Part shown: positions 18,529 through 26,693 of the stretch, piece after piece
Numbering within the stretch: position 1 is the stretch's first letter
Layout: the number at the start of each line of letters is the position of its first letter
NCBI RefSeq assembly: GCF_000744115.1
Contig: NZ_JQLG01000004.1
Span: forward strand, 1,365,001-1,429,000
Direction: 5' to 3'
Length of the DNA stretch: 64,000 bases
From: Carnobacterium alterfunditum DSM 5972
GTDB lineage: Bacteria; Bacillota; Bacilli; Lactobacillales; Carnobacteriaceae
Program-made: the position numbers and the translations under genes
The notes under the pieces: model-generated
Told to the model about the DNA's origin: nothing
The model's database searches: none
The model's input: only the letters and a program-made list of their open reading frames with translations

Positions 18529-18670
18529 TCAAAAAAGTTATTTTTAGTTAAAATTAAATTGTATCAATTGAAAAATCGTGTTATTATTTTTCTAATAGCA
18601 AGTACTCGCTTTATCTAAAAAAAGGTTTTAAAGTCTAATTAAGCTTTTTAAAGAAAAGAGGTTGATGCTT

Positions 18671-20026
18671 ATGGGAAAATTATGGTTCCTACCTTTACAG
18701 GATGAGAATCCAGTAGTAATGGAAAGAATAAAATATATGATTGCTCTTTTTTTCTCTTTTACGTTAGTCGGATTAGCACTGCACTTCAATACACTTGAAG
18801 AAATTTGGCAGGGAAGTCTTAAAATTCTCATTTCTCCAGCTAATCTAGTAACAGATTATTTTGAATTGGCAAATGTTGGCGCAGCATTCATCAATGCAGC
18901 ATTGATGATCATAAAAAGTCTATTCATTATCCGATCAACAAAAGTTGCATTATCTGGTCCATTACTTGCGGCTATCTTCACGATAGCAGGATTTTCATTG
19001 TTTGGTAAAAATTTGTTTAATTCTATCCCAATTATTTTGGGAGTGTTTTTGTACGCTAAATTGACTCGTACTCCGTTTAAGAATTATTTGTTATCTGCTT
19101 TATACGGGACGGCTTTAGGGCCATTAGTGAGTGAAGTAGCGTTCAACAGCGGATTCTCATTTTTTACAGGGATTTTTTTAGGATGGATAGCTGGAGCCAT
19201 TGTTGGTCTTATTTTGCCGCCTTTATCACGTCATTTTGTAAGTTTCCATAAAGGGTTTAGTCTATATAATATAGGGTTTACTGCTGGAATTATTGGTATG
19301 GCTTTCATTGCTTTTTTTAGAGCCTACGGAATAGAAGTAGATACGGTTCATTTAGTATCAAGTGGTTACAACCAACCGTTATCCATCTATCTTTATAGTT
19401 TATTTTTATTATTGTTTAGTGGCGGACTATACTTTAATAAGAGTTCATTTTCCGGATACGCTGCTTTTTTGAAAGAAGACGGAAAAGGCGGCACAGATTT
19501 TATAAAGAATCATGGTTTAGGCTTAACTTTGATAAATATGGCTTTATTAGGTTTTCTGACGACAACGCTTGTTTTAACCGTAAGGGGAGAATTAAACGGT
19601 CCAGTTATTGGAGGAATATTTACAGTAGTTGGATTTGGAGCCTATGGAAAGCACGTGAAAAACGTTTTCCCCATTCTGTTAGGAGTATTGATCGTAGGTT
19701 GGCTGACATCAGCTGAATTATCAAGTACCAGTTTTTTACTTACGGCTTTATTTGGGACAACTCTAGCACCAGTTAGCGGACACTATGGAGTGATAGCTGG
19801 AATTTTGGCAGGTGGTTTGCATATGGTTATCGTAACGAATATAAGTTATTTACATGCGGGTATGAATCTTTACAACAATGGGTTTTCAGGAGGATTTACA
19901 GCGGCTATAATCGTTCCTTTATTGGAAGTCGTTTTCTTCCATAAAAAAGAAAGAAAAAATAAAAGTATTGTAAAGCCTTTAATCAATACTGAACCCGTTG
20001 AAGACTTAGAAAAAAACAAACAATGA
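18671..20026 (+). CDS. DUF1576 multi-pass membrane protein with internal duplication
   Basis: A 451-residue protein, almost entirely hydrophobic, matching the DUF1576 family of unknown function. It contains two related halves. Residues about 65-212 and 285-418 share GP(L/V)..(A/G)IFT..GF..(F/Y)GK followed by .PI(I/L)LGV, then (F/Y)GT.L.P, then H(K/A)G..LYN.GF. Such duplications are usual in transporters built from repeated membrane bundles, so a transport role is a reasonable guess. The last 30 residues are charged and probably cytosolic. ATG at 18671 is nine nt after AGAGG; TTG at 18662 and ATG at 18665 are too close. It is a single gene with its own terminator. Confidence 0.8.
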   Translation: MGKLWFLPLQDENPVVMERIKYMIALFFSFTLVGLALHFNTLEEIWQGSLKILISPANLVTDYFELANVGAAFINAALMIIKSLFIIRSTKVALSGPLLAAIFTIAGFSLFGKNLFNSIPIILGVFLYAKLTRTPFKNYLLSALYGTALGPLVSEVAFNSGFSFFTGIFLGWIAGAIVGLILPPLSRHFVSFHKGFSLYNIGFTAGIIGMAFIAFFRAYGIEVDTVHLVSSGYNQPLSIYLYSLFLLLFSGGLYFNKSSFSGYAAFLKEDGKGGTDFIKNHGLGLTLINMALLGFLTTTLVLTVRGELNGPVIGGIFTVVGFGAYGKHVKNVFPILLGVLIVGWLTSAELSSTSFLLTALFGTTLAPVSGHYGVIAGILAGGLHMVIVTNISYLHAGMNLYNNGFSGGFTAAIIVPLLEVVFFHKKERKNKSIVKPLINTEPVEDLEKNKQ

Positions 20027-20053
20027 TCTGAATAGTATAATTGAAATAATAAA

Positions 20054-20107
20054 AAATAAAGTTTTCAAACTAATGATCCATCATTAGTTTGAAGACTTTA
20101 TTTTTTT
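20054..20107 (+). terminator. Terminator of the DUF1576 gene
   Basis: A 22-bp stem (about 20055-20076 with 20081-20103, one mismatch), tetraloop TCCA, and a T run. Confidence 0.88.
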
Positions 20108-20282
20108 GCGTTTTTTCTTGATTTCCTTACAAAAGTAAAGTAAACTTTAAGAATCACTGAAAATGCAAGGAATTTCCTCGTTTTTAGGGTAGTTACTTTG
20201 GACTGGGCTACTTGAGACCTTTAATCTTATGATGGATCTGTTTTCTTAACGCAATTAAGGAAGCAAAAAAGGGAGGATCATT

Positions 20283-21674
20283 ATGACAAATCTTTATATT
20301 GGTATGGTGTTGGTATTATTCATTGCCGTACTTGTTGGATTCTGGCAATTACAAAAAAAACACATAAAATTTTCAACACGTGTTTTTATTGCTTTAGGAT
20401 CAGGTGTTGTGTTTGGAGCTATATTACAGCTTATCTTTGGAGCTGGCAGTGAGGTCACTACTGGATCGATCGATTGGATCAATATCGTCGGAAATGGCTA
20501 TGTTAAATTCTTACAAATGTTGATCATGCCACTAATTTTTGTGTCTATTGTAGGAGCATTTACAAAAATTGAAGGGTCAAAAGACCTCGGCAAAATAAGT
20601 TTTACAGTATTAGCAACACTTTTAGGAACAACGGCTATTGCCGCATTGATTGGAATATTGAGTGTTATGGTATTTAATTTAGATGGCGCAGAATTTGTAC
20701 AAGGTACAGCTGAAACGGCACGTATCGAGGAATTAAATATCAGCCAAGAGCAAGTCGCTGATTTAAGTATTCCAGAACAAATTATAGCATTTATCCCTGT
20801 AAACTTTTTCGCTGATTTATCAAACTCACGCTCGACAAGTACAATTGCGGTTGTTATTTTCTCTGCTTTTGTTGGAGTAGCCTATTTAGGAGTACACCGT
20901 AAAGATCCAGAAGCAGGAGAGTTTTTTGCTAAAATAATTGAAAGTTTGTATGCTATCGTAATGCGCATTGTTACCTTAGTATTGCGATTAACACCCTATG
21001 GAATTTTTGCTTTAATGACTAAGGCACTTGCTACAAGTGACTTTAATGCCTTGCTTAGTTTAGGTATGTTTGTTATTGCTTCATACGCAGCTCTTATCGC
21101 TATGTTTTTGATCCACATGTTGATATTGATGGGAGTAAAAGTTAACCCCATTCAATACCTTAAAAAGACATTTACGGTACTGAGTTTTGCCTTTACTTCT
21201 CGTTCAAGTGCAGGTGCATTACCTTTGAATATTGAAACACAAACAAAATCTTTAGGAGTCGATCAAGCGTCAGCAAACTTCTCTGGAACATTTGGATTAT
21301 CGATTGGTCAAAATGGGTGTGCAGGTATTTATCCAGCTATGCTGGCAGCTATCGTAGCACCTACTGTAGGAATAGATATTTTTAGTCCTGCTTATATTCT
21401 TACTATCTTAGCTGTTGTTACAATCAGTTCATTTGGTGTTGCTGGTGTTGGCGGCGGAGCAACATTTGCTGCGTTGATCGTGCTAGGTGCATTAGATTTA
21501 CCAGTAGCAATCGTAGGGTTGGTTATTTCTGTAGAACCGCTTATTGATATGGGACGTACATTGTTAAATGTAAATGGCAGTATGATTGCTGGAATCATCT
21601 CATCAAAGAGAATTAAGAGCTTTGATGCTAAAATATTAAATGATGATTTAACAGCTATAAAATCAGATATTTAA
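20283..21674 (+). CDS. tcyP: L-cystine/dicarboxylate symporter, TcyP-like (DAACS family)
   Basis: A 463-residue secondary transporter of the dicarboxylate/amino acid:cation symporter family, closest in pattern to TcyP, which imports L-cystine with sodium or protons. It has about eight membrane segments and two re-entrant loops. Visible motifs are the serine-rich SFAFTSRSSAGALPLNIE of hairpin 1, NGCAGIYPAMLA in TM7 (the usual NMDGT-like region is altered as in TcyP), and VAGVGGGATFAALIVLGALDLP of hairpin 2. The start has GGGAGGATCATT before the ATG. It is monocistronic. The upstream 175 bp show no recognisable riboswitch. Cystine versus another amino acid is inferred from family resemblance. 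Confidence 0.85.
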   Translation: MTNLYIGMVLVLFIAVLVGFWQLQKKHIKFSTRVFIALGSGVVFGAILQLIFGAGSEVTTGSIDWINIVGNGYVKFLQMLIMPLIFVSIVGAFTKIEGSKDLGKISFTVLATLLGTTAIAALIGILSVMVFNLDGAEFVQGTAETARIEELNISQEQVADLSIPEQIIAFIPVNFFADLSNSRSTSTIAVVIFSAFVGVAYLGVHRKDPEAGEFFAKIIESLYAIVMRIVTLVLRLTPYGIFALMTKALATSDFNALLSLGMFVIASYAALIAMFLIHMLILMGVKVNPIQYLKKTFTVLSFAFTSRSSAGALPLNIETQTKSLGVDQASANFSGTFGLSIGQNGCAGIYPAMLAAIVAPTVGIDIFSPAYILTILAVVTISSFGVAGVGGGATFAALIVLGALDLPVAIVGLVISVEPLIDMGRTLLNVNGSMIAGIISSKRIKSFDAKILNDDLTAIKSDI

Positions 21675-21687
21675 AGCAATAATAAAG

Positions 21688-21731
21688 TAAATAAAAAGCG
21701 TTCAAGAATACTCTTGTGCGCTTTTTATTTG
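21688..21731 (+). terminator. Terminator of tcyP
   Basis: Outer stem AAATAAAAAGCG/CGCTTTTTATTT with an inner stem CAAGA...TCTTG. Confidence 0.8.
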
Positions 21732-21766
21732 GATACTGATCCTTTTTCACTACGTATTTAATATGA

Positions 21767-21934
21767 AAAGGGATTTTGTTTAGGGTTATTGATCAGAGAA
21801 GTACCAGATAAGGCTTTTTTTGACTAATAAATTTAATATATTGATTAAATGAGCATAACATATATTTTCATTTGACTAATAAAGAAGGTTTATTGATCTA
21901 ATGAGTATCAAAAAAGTTTTCGTTTGACTAATAA
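21767..21934. repeat. Degenerate 52-bp tandem repeats
   Basis: TTTGACTAATAA occurs at 21819, 21871 and 21923, exactly 52 bp apart. Within each unit, ATTGATYWAATGAG and a T-rich end also recur, and a more decayed unit (with GGTTATTGATCAGAGAAGTA) precedes them at 21767. That makes about three units plus a partial one, in the intergenic space between the convergent tcyP and MacB-like genes. No coding potential is apparent. Confidence 0.7.
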
Positions 21935-21960
21935 TGCAGACTCAAAGACCTTTTTTTAAA

Positions 21961-23187
21961 TTATTCGTATCTTAAAGCTTCTATTGGATCTAATTTTGCA
22001 GCTTTTCGAGCAGGATAAATACCGAAAAAGATTCCTACTGCAGTAGAAAAGAGGAGAACGAGGACGACAGATCCTAAGGTAATAGTAGGGACGATATTTA
22101 AAGCACTAGATATTCCATTTGCAAGGAGTATACCCAGGAATAAACCAAGAATTCCACCAATCAGAGTTAGGATGACGGCTTCCATTAGGAATTGGAAAAG
22201 AATGGTAGTCGTTGTCGCGCCTAAAGCTTTTCTTGTCCCAATCTCACGTGTTCGTTCGGTTACAGATACCAGCATAATATTCATGACGCCAATCCCGCCT
22301 ACCAATAAAGCAATCGCCGCGACGGCAGCAATAAAGTTAACAAATAAACCTAAAACTGAATCTACTTGATCAAGAGCTTGTAAGAAGTTAGTTGCTGTAT
22401 AAAAGTTTTCTCCTACAGTGTCATGTCTTGTTTCTAATAGTCGGACCATACGATTAGAGACCGATTCGATTGCATCCTTATCTGTCACTTGAACCGTCAA
22501 ATTGTTCATAAGGGGCAGTGTAGGGTTTAACTTTTCTATTGTTGTAAGAGGAAGGGCTAAAAATAAGGGCATTTGGCTTAAGTCGAATGAGCCTTGTAAT
22601 TCTTTGAAGGTTCCTTCTACAATACCAATAATGGTTAAATTAACGGTGTTTCCGGCACTGCTGAGTAGCTGGATATCCTCACCGATCACATTTTGACGCC
22701 CATTGAATAAAGTTGTAGCTGTATCTTCAGTAATCACGACTACTTCTTTTGCATCATCGTAATCATTTTGATTGAAGTAGCGTCCATAGATGAGTGTACT
22801 TTCCATTGATCGATTAGTATATTGTAAATCGGTTGTACCGCTGAATGCTACAGCTGTGCGGCTTTCGAAATCTGACTGTACGGTTGTAGTGACCGTATTG
22901 TCTGGTGAAATACGCGTGATCTCAGGGATCGATTTTTTTAGTGCGTTGATGTCTGCATCTGTGATCGTTGCATCAGTTGAAGCATTGTCGCTTAGAGATA
23001 ATGAAATAGTAGAAGCTCCAAAATCATTGAACGTTTTAGTTATTTCTGAGGTAGCACCATTTCCTATTGATAAAATAGCGATAACCGCTGCGATACCTAT
23101 AATGATTCCCAACATAGTCAAAAGAGAACGTAATTTGTTTGAAAAGATACTATCGACGGCCATTTTGAAATTTTCACGAATAGTCAT
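21961..23187 (-). CDS. MacB-like ABC transporter permease
   Basis: A 408-residue permease of the MacB/FtsX type VII family. One membrane segment lies near the N-terminus (about residues 19-42), followed by a large extracytoplasmic domain (MacB_PCD, about 45-240) and three C-terminal segments (about 280-395) containing the FtsX domain with [25 protein letters not shown]. The protein ends in the usual [17 protein letters not shown]. The ATG overlaps the end of the ATPase gene by four nt, so translation is coupled. With the ATPase and adaptor it forms a MacAB/YknXYZ-like pump that moves lipids, peptides or toxins from the outer leaflet; the substrate is unknown. Confidence 0.92.
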   Translation of the reverse strand: [408 protein letters not shown]

Positions 23188-23885
23188 GCGAAAGCTCCTT
23201 TATAGACTGATTTTTGAGGCTGGTCATCCACTAATGCACCATCATTAAATGTGAGGATCCGCTTAGTGTATAAAGATACTTCGGATTCATGGGTGATCAT
23301 CAGAATTGTTGTTCCTTCAGCATTTAACTCTTGAAAAATACGCATAATGTCGACAGTTGTCTTGGAATCTAGGTTTCCGGTGGGTTCATCTGCCATTAAT
23401 ACAGAAGGGTTATTTACGATTGCTCGGGCAATGGCCACTCGCTGTTTTTGACCACCCGAAATTTCGTTTGGTTTATGCTTGACGCGATCGCTTAAACCGA
23501 CCCGTTCTAAAGCTTTTAGAGCTCGTTCTTTTCTTTCTTTAGATTTCACACCTGCGTATACTAAAGGTAATTCAACATTTTCTAAAACAGACATACGAGG
23601 CATCAAATTAAAGGATTGGAAAATAAAGCCGATCTCTTTGTTGCGAATTTTGGCACTCTCTTTATCATTTAAATCACTTACGTTTTGACCGTTGAGTATA
23701 TAAGTGCCTGAATCAAAACGATCTAATAGCCCTAAAATATTCATTAACGTCGATTTTCCTGATCCGCTTGGGCCCATTATTGCAGTAAACTCGCCAGCCA
23801 TTATTTCTAGTGAAACATTATCTAATGCAACTAATGTTTCGTCACCAGTAGTATAAGTTTTAACGATATTTTTTATACTGATCAT
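23184..23885 (-). CDS. MacB-like ABC transporter ATPase
   Basis: A 233-residue ATP-binding subunit of the LolD/MacB group. Walker A GPSGSGKST is at 38-46, the Q-loop at FQSFNLMPRMSV (89-100), signature SGGQKQR at 143-149, Walker B LMADEPTGNLD at 163-173 and the switch His in MITHE near 197. It powers the adjacent permease. AGAAAGGAGC lies before the ATG. It starts 14 nt after the adaptor gene and overlaps the permease by four nt. Confidence 0.95.
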   Translation of the reverse strand: MISIKNIVKTYTTGDETLVALDNVSLEIMAGEFTAIMGPSGSGKSTLMNILGLLDRFDSGTYILNGQNVSDLNDKESAKIRNKEIGFIFQSFNLMPRMSVLENVELPLVYAGVKSKERKERALKALERVGLSDRVKHKPNEISGGQKQRVAIARAIVNNPSVLMADEPTGNLDSKTTVDIMRIFQELNAEGTTILMITHESEVSLYTKRILTFNDGALVDDQPQKSVYKGAFA

Positions 23886-23899
23886 GTTTGAGCTCCTTT

Positions 23900-24760
23900 C
23901 TATTTACTAGTTACCATGGTGCCGTCACTGATCGTATCATCTGGAGATAAGATGATCGTGTCATCCAACGTTAGACCATCTGTTACTTCTACGTGTGTAG
24001 CGGATTGGATACCAGATTCTATCGGTGTATTTATTGCTTTTTCATTTTCAACAACATAAACATATGGTTTATTGTCTTCATCATATAATAGAGCTTCGAT
24101 TGGAATGGCCAAAACATTGTCTGCAGTGTTTGTTGTCACATCTACATCAATATCGAAACCAACAAATAGGCCTTCAGGCGGTTTATCAAAAGAAACAATA
24201 GACTTTAAAACCATAGATGTACTGGTCGGACTTGTCACAGTAGAAGCGGTAGGATCAATATGCGATACAGTACCATTAAATGAATTATCGCCAGTCATTA
24301 AGAGGGCAACTTGCCCTTCTTCAATAAGAGCTGCATCTGATTTACTTAAATTGATCGTAACTTGTAAATCGCTCAAGTCAGCGATCGCAACAGCGGGCTC
24401 ACCATTTTGACTGCTTAAATCGATTTGACCGTTTTTTGCATTAACGATCGTGACTGTTCCATTAAAATCAGCTGTCCGATTTGTTCCATCACTATAAGAA
24501 ATAAGATTAGCGCCTTCTTCAACGGCATCTCCTACACTTACAGGCACATCTTGAATAAGTCCTTGACCAAAAATAGCTTGTGTTTGAGTAGATTCAATTA
24601 TTCCAGTTGTACTTAATGTTTCTTTGATCGTCTCTTGCGATACTTTCGCAGTTTGCACAGTGATTGCTTCTTCCTCAGTGTTAGAATTTACAACACTATA
24701 AAAAATAAAAGCGATGATGGCAATAGCAATGACAATTCCGATTCCTTTTTTCCAATTCAT
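23900..24760 (-). CDS. Membrane-fusion/adaptor subunit of MacAB-like exporter
   Basis: A 286-residue HlyD/RND-adaptor-like protein with one N-terminal membrane anchor (residues 6-24) and an extracellular part with barrel-sandwich and beta-barrel strands (GLIQDVPVSVGDAVEEGANLIS, then VKNGQ..., and YVYVVENEKAINTPIESG). The alpha-helical hairpin found in Gram-negative adaptors is short or missing, as in Gram-positive YknX-type proteins. It is the first gene of the operon and probably stabilises the permease's outer domain. AAGGAAG precedes the ATG. Confidence 0.88.
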   Translation of the reverse strand: MNWKKGIGIVIAIAIIAFIFYSVVNSNTEEEAITVQTAKVSQETIKETLSTTGIIESTQTQAIFGQGLIQDVPVSVGDAVEEGANLISYSDGTNRTADFNGTVTIVNAKNGQIDLSSQNGEPAVAIADLSDLQVTINLSKSDAALIEEGQVALLMTGDNSFNGTVSHIDPTASTVTSPTSTSMVLKSIVSFDKPPEGLFVGFDIDVDVTTNTADNVLAIPIEALLYDEDNKPYVYVVENEKAINTPIESGIQSATHVEVTDGLTLDDTIILSPDDTISDGTMVTSK

Positions 24761-24796
24761 GGTTTGATACTTCCTTTCTGTATTATCATTAGCAAT

Positions 24797-24841
24797 GGTA
24801 AACGTTTTACTAATTATAATGATTCTGGTTTTTATAGTCTA
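24797..24841 (-). promoter_or_regulatory. Promoter and possible operator of the MacAB-like operon
   Basis: On the minus strand, TAGACT (24841-24836), a 17-nt spacer and TATAAT (24818-24813). Just downstream, around the expected start point, lies the near-palindrome GTAAAACGTTTAC (24811-24799), a plausible repressor site, somewhat like a CcpA cre site. Confidence 0.5.
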
Positions 24842-24900
24842 GATTAACGTCTTGTAAACTAAAGTATAAAATCATTATTTTATAAAATTCATTGATCAAC

Positions 24901-24909
24901 TGGTATAAT
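24901..24909 (+). promoter_or_regulatory. Extended -10 promoter of the phosphoesterase gene
   Basis: TGG-TATAAT (TGN extended -10) about 25 nt before the start codon. No good -35 is visible, as is usual for extended -10 promoters. Confidence 0.5.
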
Positions 24910-24934
24910 AATAAAAAGTTCAAAGAGGTGTTGG

Positions 24935-25672
24935 ATGATGAAAAAAGAATTATTTGCAATCGGAGATGTTCATGGACAAATTTCATTGTTTAAAAAAATG
25001 TTGACTCATTGGAATGAAGAAACACAGCAGCTTCTTTTGATCGGTGATTTAGGCGATCGCGGCGAAAATCCAAAAGATTGTTTTTTATTGGCAAAGATGT
25101 TGGTAGAACAAAAAGGAGCAATCTATTTAAAGGGCAATCATGAAGCGATGTTGTTGGCATTTATGAACCACCCAGAAAAAAATTATGGCCTTTATTGTCT
25201 AAACGGTGGTATGAAAACTCTTGAAACTTTCTTGCATCCTGGTTTAGACGATGAATACTCACCTACTGAAATTGTGATGATGTTGACTAGTCGTTATCCA
25301 ACGCTGCAACCATTCCTTGAAACATTGCCTCTGTACTACGAATGGGGAGATTTTTTATTTGTTCATGCTGGTGTTGATTTAACTAAAAGTGACTGGCGCC
25401 AAACAGCTGATTATGATTATGTTTGGATCCGTGAGCCCTTTCATAAAGAAAAAAATAATACAGGAAAGACAATTGTATTTGGTCATACGATTACGCCTGC
25501 TTTATATGGAGACAATCAAACAACTGATCTATGGATAGAAGATCATAAAATCGGTATAGATGGGGGGGCTGTGTATGGAGGAGCCCTTCATGGTGTTTTA
25601 TTCAATAAACAAGAACTAGTCAAAGATGTCAAAATAGACAACGCAGGATTTGTTTGGGATGGAAGAGTATAA
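24935..25672 (+). CDS. PrpE/ApaH-like metallophosphoesterase (PPP-type)
   Basis: A 245-residue phosphoesterase of the serine/threonine phosphatase and diadenosine-tetraphosphatase superfamily. Metal-binding signatures are complete: GDVHG (10-14), GDLGDRG (37-43), GNHE (67-70), and later VHAGV and FGHT. Substrates in relatives include phosphoproteins and Ap4A; which applies here is unknown. GAGGTG precedes two adjacent ATG codons (24935 and 24938); either may start. It is followed by the osmolyte transporter genes with a short gap, so it may be co-transcribed with them. Confidence 0.88.
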   Translation: MMKKELFAIGDVHGQISLFKKMLTHWNEETQQLLLIGDLGDRGENPKDCFLLAKMLVEQKGAIYLKGNHEAMLLAFMNHPEKNYGLYCLNGGMKTLETFLHPGLDDEYSPTEIVMMLTSRYPTLQPFLETLPLYYEWGDFLFVHAGVDLTKSDWRQTADYDYVWIREPFHKEKNNTGKTIVFGHTITPALYGDNQTTDLWIEDHKIGIDGGAVYGGALHGVLFNKQELVKDVKIDNAGFVWDGRV

Positions 25673-25711
25673 ATGAAAGCAGCTAAAAAGGAAAATTGAA
25701 GGAGAGATGAA

Positions 25712-26692
25712 ATGATACTTTTTGAAAATGTTTCTAAAGAATATGAAAAAGGTAAACCGGTTGTGTCAAATATCAATTTGGAAATAGAAGATGGGGAATT
25801 TTTTGTGATCATTGGACCAAGTGGAAGTGGGAAAACGACAACACTTAAAATGATCAATCGCCTGATTCCATTAACGTCAGGTTTTATCCGAATAAATGAA
25901 AAACCGATCAGCGATTATAACTTGCAAGAATTACGATGGAACATTGGATATGTATTGCAGCAAATCGCTTTGTTCCCAAATATGACGGTTGAAGAAAATA
26001 TTATGATTGTACCAGAAATGAAAAAATGGTCTAAAGAAGATATCCAAAATAGAGTGACAGAGCTGCTTGATAATGTTGGACTGGATCCAGAAACATACCG
26101 AAATCGCAAACCGTCTGAACTTTCAGGTGGAGAGCAGCAGAGAATCGGTGTGATCAGAGCCCTAGCTGCTAATCCGGATATCATTCTAATGGATGAGCCA
26201 TTTAGTGCGTTAGACCCAATCAGCAAACGTAATTTACAAAATGATGTAGCTAAGTTGCAAAAAAAATTGAATAAGACAGTCGTCTTTGTAACACATGATA
26301 TTCAAGAGGCACTAGCTTTGGGAGACCGTATCTGTTTGATGAATAAAGGAAAAATAGAACAAATAGGAACACCAAGTGAAATTCAAAAAAACCCTAAAAA
26401 TGATTTTGTCCGTAAATTTTTACAAACAGGAATCAGTGATTTTAAAAACACCCCAACGATCCAACAGATCCTTACAACCGGAAAGATGGAAATCGTTGAA
26501 GCAGTTGAAGAAATAGGACCTTATTTGACAACGGAAGATACAGTTGATACATTAGTTGTTGCTCTAGCTAAGGAAGAGTTTGTTATCATCAAAGAAAAAG
26601 AAGGCAATAGGATAGGCAAGATCACAAAACAACAGCTGCTCAATTATTTAGCTCAAGAAATTCATGTTGAAAAAGAAAGAGTGGTGCTATAG
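25712..26692 (+). CDS. opuCA: OpuC-type osmoprotectant ABC transporter, ATPase subunit
   Basis: A 326-residue ATPase of the quaternary-amine uptake group, which energises import of glycine betaine, carnitine or choline. Walker A GPSGSGKTT is at 35-43, signature LSGGEQQR near 136-143, Walker B ILMDEPFSALDP near 156-167 and the switch His in FVTHDIQEA. The C-terminal 80 residues form a single degenerate CBS-like domain, as in OpuCA and EgtV, rather than a full CBS pair. ATG follows GGAGAGATGAA. One nt separates its stop from the permease start, which suggests translational coupling. Confidence 0.9.
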   Translation: MILFENVSKEYEKGKPVVSNINLEIEDGEFFVIIGPSGSGKTTTLKMINRLIPLTSGFIRINEKPISDYNLQELRWNIGYVLQQIALFPNMTVEENIMIVPEMKKWSKEDIQNRVTELLDNVGLDPETYRNRKPSELSGGEQQRIGVIRALAANPDIILMDEPFSALDPISKRNLQNDVAKLQKKLNKTVVFVTHDIQEALALGDRICLMNKGKIEQIGTPSEIQKNPKNDFVRKFLQTGISDFKNTPTIQQILTTGKMEIVEAVEEIGPYLTTEDTVDTLVVALAKEEFVIIKEKEGNRIGKITKQQLLNYLAQEIHVEKERVVL

Positions 26693-26693
26693 T

